DNA of 7,246 bases from Alphaproteobacteria bacterium (GTDB lineage: Bacteria; Pseudomonadota; Alphaproteobacteria; UBA8366). This document shows, in pieces, positions 6,075-7,246 of the stretch (position 1 is the stretch's first letter; every line of letters begins with the position of its first letter). The position numbers were made by a program, and so were the translations under genes. Below the pieces are notes generated by a model that did not search any database, was not told the origin of the DNA, and saw nothing but the letters and a program-made list of their open reading frames with translations. The stretch lies in the NCBI GenBank assembly GCA_030743445.1, contig JASLSL010000330.1, positions 1 through 7,246 on the forward strand. Reading direction: 5' to 3'.

Positions 6075-6128
6075 AGCGATTTGCCTTGAAAACCCCCTAT
6101 GCTGCGGTGGACAGCGGGAGGAGGACCA

Positions 6129-6503
6129 ATGGCAGGGTACCGAATTCTGGTCGTCGACGACCACAAGAATACCCGGGACCTTTTAAAACTGCGCCTGGGC
6201 CAGGAGGGGTTCGAGGTCTTGGTCGCCGAGGACGGCTCGGCCGGCCTTGCGGCGGCGGCCAGCGAAAAACCCGACGCCATATTGCTCGACTGGATGATGC
6301 CGGGCATCGACGGTTTGCAGGTCCTGCTCGAGCTCAAGCACAAGGACGCGACCAAGGACATACCCGTCTTCATGTTCACGACGCGCGGCAAGGCGAACGA
6401 CGTCGAGACCGCGATCGCCAACGGGGCGACGGGCTACTTCACCAAACCGGTCGATCCGAAGGATGTCGGGCGCGAGTTGAACAGGCGGTTGGGATCGACT
6501 TGA
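6129..6503 (+). CDS. Single-domain response regulator (CheY/DivK-like receiver)
   Basis: A stand-alone phosphoreceiver of 124 residues with no output domain. The acidic pair D10-D11 follows beta strand 1 (YRILVVDD), the phosphoacceptor is D54 in ILLDWMMPGIDG (51-62), the switch Thr is T84 in FMFTT and the conserved Lys is K106 in YFTKPVDP (103-110); F104 takes the usual aromatic switch position. All residues needed for phosphorylation are present. The start at 6129 has an excellent ribosome binding site, GGAGGAGG (6117-6124); an earlier ATG at 6099 would put that site inside the coding region. The histidine kinase starting 70 bases downstream is the obvious phosphodonor. With no output domain it must act through a protein partner; the adjacent cyclase is a possible target, but this is inference from position only. 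Confidence 0.94.
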   Translation: MAGYRILVVDDHKNTRDLLKLRLGQEGFEVLVAEDGSAGLAAAASEKPDAILLDWMMPGIDGLQVLLELKHKDATKDIPVFMFTTRGKANDVETAIANGATGYFTKPVDPKDVGRELNRRLGST

Positions 6504-6526
6504 CCGCGACCGACCGCGGAGGGGAC

Positions 6527-6577
6527 ATGACCTCCGACAGCTTGCAGCGATTGCCCAGTCGGGAGCGCCCGGCGTGA
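6527..6577 (+). CDS. Possible 16-codon leader ORF overlapping the kinase start
   Basis: ATG at 6527 is preceded by a strong Shine-Dalgarno, GGAGGGG (6518-6524). It encodes MTSDSLQRLPSRERPA and stops at TGA 6575-6577, which overlaps the kinase GTG (6574-6576) in a GTGA arrangement. Such overlaps often mean translational coupling. The alternative is that this is the true kinase N-terminus with a one-base frameshift near 6574, real or a sequencing error. The strong ribosome binding site is direct evidence for initiation here; expression of the peptide is inference. Confidence 0.35.
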   Translation: MTSDSLQRLPSRERPA

Positions 6578-7246
6578 CCACCGTATTGATCGTGCTCGCC
6601 GGCGCCGCGATCGCGGGGCTCTTGGCCTGGAACTTGGCCCTGCACAGAAAACTCAAGTCGCGCGACGCGGATCTCGTCGCGGCGCGGGAGGAAAGCGGCA
6701 CCGCGCGCGCCGCATTCGTTTCCGACGTGACCCACGAGCTCGGCACGCCGCTGACGACCATCGCCGGCGCCTTGGACATGATCGTCGAGGGCGAGAGCCT
6801 GCCGCCCGAGGTGGCGGAGTTGGTCGGCATGGCAATCGCCGGCGCCGACGGGATGCACCGCATCATCACCGATCTCGCCACCATCGAGAAAATCCGCACC
6901 GGCCGCGCGTCGTTCAACACCGAGGCGGTCGATCTCGGCACACTGCTGGAGCAGGTCATCGAGGACGCGCGAGAGCGCGCCGAGGCCCGCGGCGTCGCCT
7001 GCGTGCTCGAGGCCGGCGCCGGCGTCACGGTCGAAGGCGACCGGGAGCGGCTGCTGCAGGTATTCCATCACCTGGTGGCCAACGCGGTGGGTGCCTCGCC
7101 GCCGGAGGGACGGGTCACGGTTTCCGTCGCCGGGGCGGACGGCAACGTCCGTATCGATGTCGCCGACCGGGGGCCCGGCATCGCCGACGCGCTTCGCCAT
7201 ACGCTGTTCGACGTGTTCGCCCGCGGCGGCGCGCCCGACAGCAACG
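6574..7246 (+). CDS. Sensor histidine kinase, 3' end beyond the window
   Basis: Membrane-anchored histidine kinase; 224 codons are visible and the frame is still open at the right edge. From the GTG start: a single membrane helix (about 3-20, TVLIVLAGAAIAGLLAWN), a short linker helix (about 25-47), a HisKA dimerisation domain with the phosphorylated His H54 in DVTHELGTPLTTIAGALDMI (51-70), and the HATPase_c domain with an N-box HHLVANAV (165-172; N170), G1 box DVADRGPGI (195-203) and an F-box-like LFDVFARGG (211-219). No periplasmic, PAS or HAMP sensor domain is present before H54. GTG 6574 is the only start codon after the in-frame stop at 6478-6480 that precedes the helix, and GGGAG (6561-6565) lies 8 bases upstream. 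Oddity: the H-box has G57 where Arg is usual. It probably phosphorylates the receiver encoded just upstream. Confidence 0.9.
   Translation, partial: MTTVLIVLAGAAIAGLLAWNLALHRKLKSRDADLVAAREESGTARAAFVSDVTHELGTPLTTIAGALDMIVEGESLPPEVAELVGMAIAGADGMHRIITDLATIEKIRTGRASFNTEAVDLGTLLEQVIEDARERAEARGVACVLEAGAGVTVEGDRERLLQVFHHLVANAVGASPPEGRVTVSVAGADGNVRIDVADRGPGIADALRHTLFDVFARGGAPDSN

Noticed and set aside
6081..6104. TTGCCT and TATGCT as a promoter for the receiver gene
   Set aside because: The spacer is only 12 bases, too short for a sigma-70 promoter; no better pair was found in 6065-6115.
3084..6164. Long minus-strand open frame of about 1026 codons
   Set aside because: It runs antisense through the cyclase gene and continues, in a different frame, over the DUF3179 gene. 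Its translation is Arg/Gly/Ala/His-rich without motifs, as expected for the shadow of high-GC codon bias.

Overview
The window is about 7.2 kb of high-GC bacterial chromosome. The order (fmt and def on one strand, rmuC divergent from them), the class III cyclase with a 'rhizobial-type' sensor region, and the single-domain response regulator with its kinase all suggest an alphaproteobacterium, probably Rhodospirillales-like. This is an inference from gene content and protein style; there is no rRNA or other decisive marker. I see no IS element, phage gene, tRNA or CRISPR array.

Layout. Bases 1-112 are low-complexity, gene-poor sequence downstream of fmt. The minus-strand operon def (1650 to 1126) then fmt (1057 to 113) provides formylation of initiator Met-tRNA and later removal of the formyl group. 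An AT-rich patch carrying a 10+1+10 bp palindrome, resembling a REP-type element, sits at the def/fmt junction and supplies the def stop codon. A divergent promoter region (1651-1782) separates def from rmuC (1783-2883, plus strand), a membrane-anchored coiled-coil protein of the RmuC family. rmuC converges, with a 7 bp gap, on a secreted or envelope DUF3179 protein (4267 to 2891, minus).

The right half is a signalling block on the plus strand. A 542-residue protein (4401-6029) fuses an N-terminal DUF427 domain, a GAF-like middle region and a C-terminal class III (IIIb-type) nucleotide cyclase. A candidate terminator follows, then a stand-alone CheY-like receiver (6129-6503) and a membrane-anchored histidine kinase (from GTG 6574, running off the right edge). 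The kinase start overlaps the stop of a possible 16-codon leader ORF (6527-6577) that has a strong ribosome binding site.

Most noteworthy are the DUF427-sensor-cyclase fusion, with its palindrome-rich promoter and 5' leader hairpin; the REP-like palindrome inside the def-fmt operon; a 3 x 15 bp in-frame minisatellite in fmt; a possibly leaderless rmuC transcript; and the coupled or frameshifted start of the histidine kinase, whose H-box reads HELGTPL instead of HELRTPL. No complete new defence or mobile system is visible; the least ordinary gene is the DUF427-cyclase.
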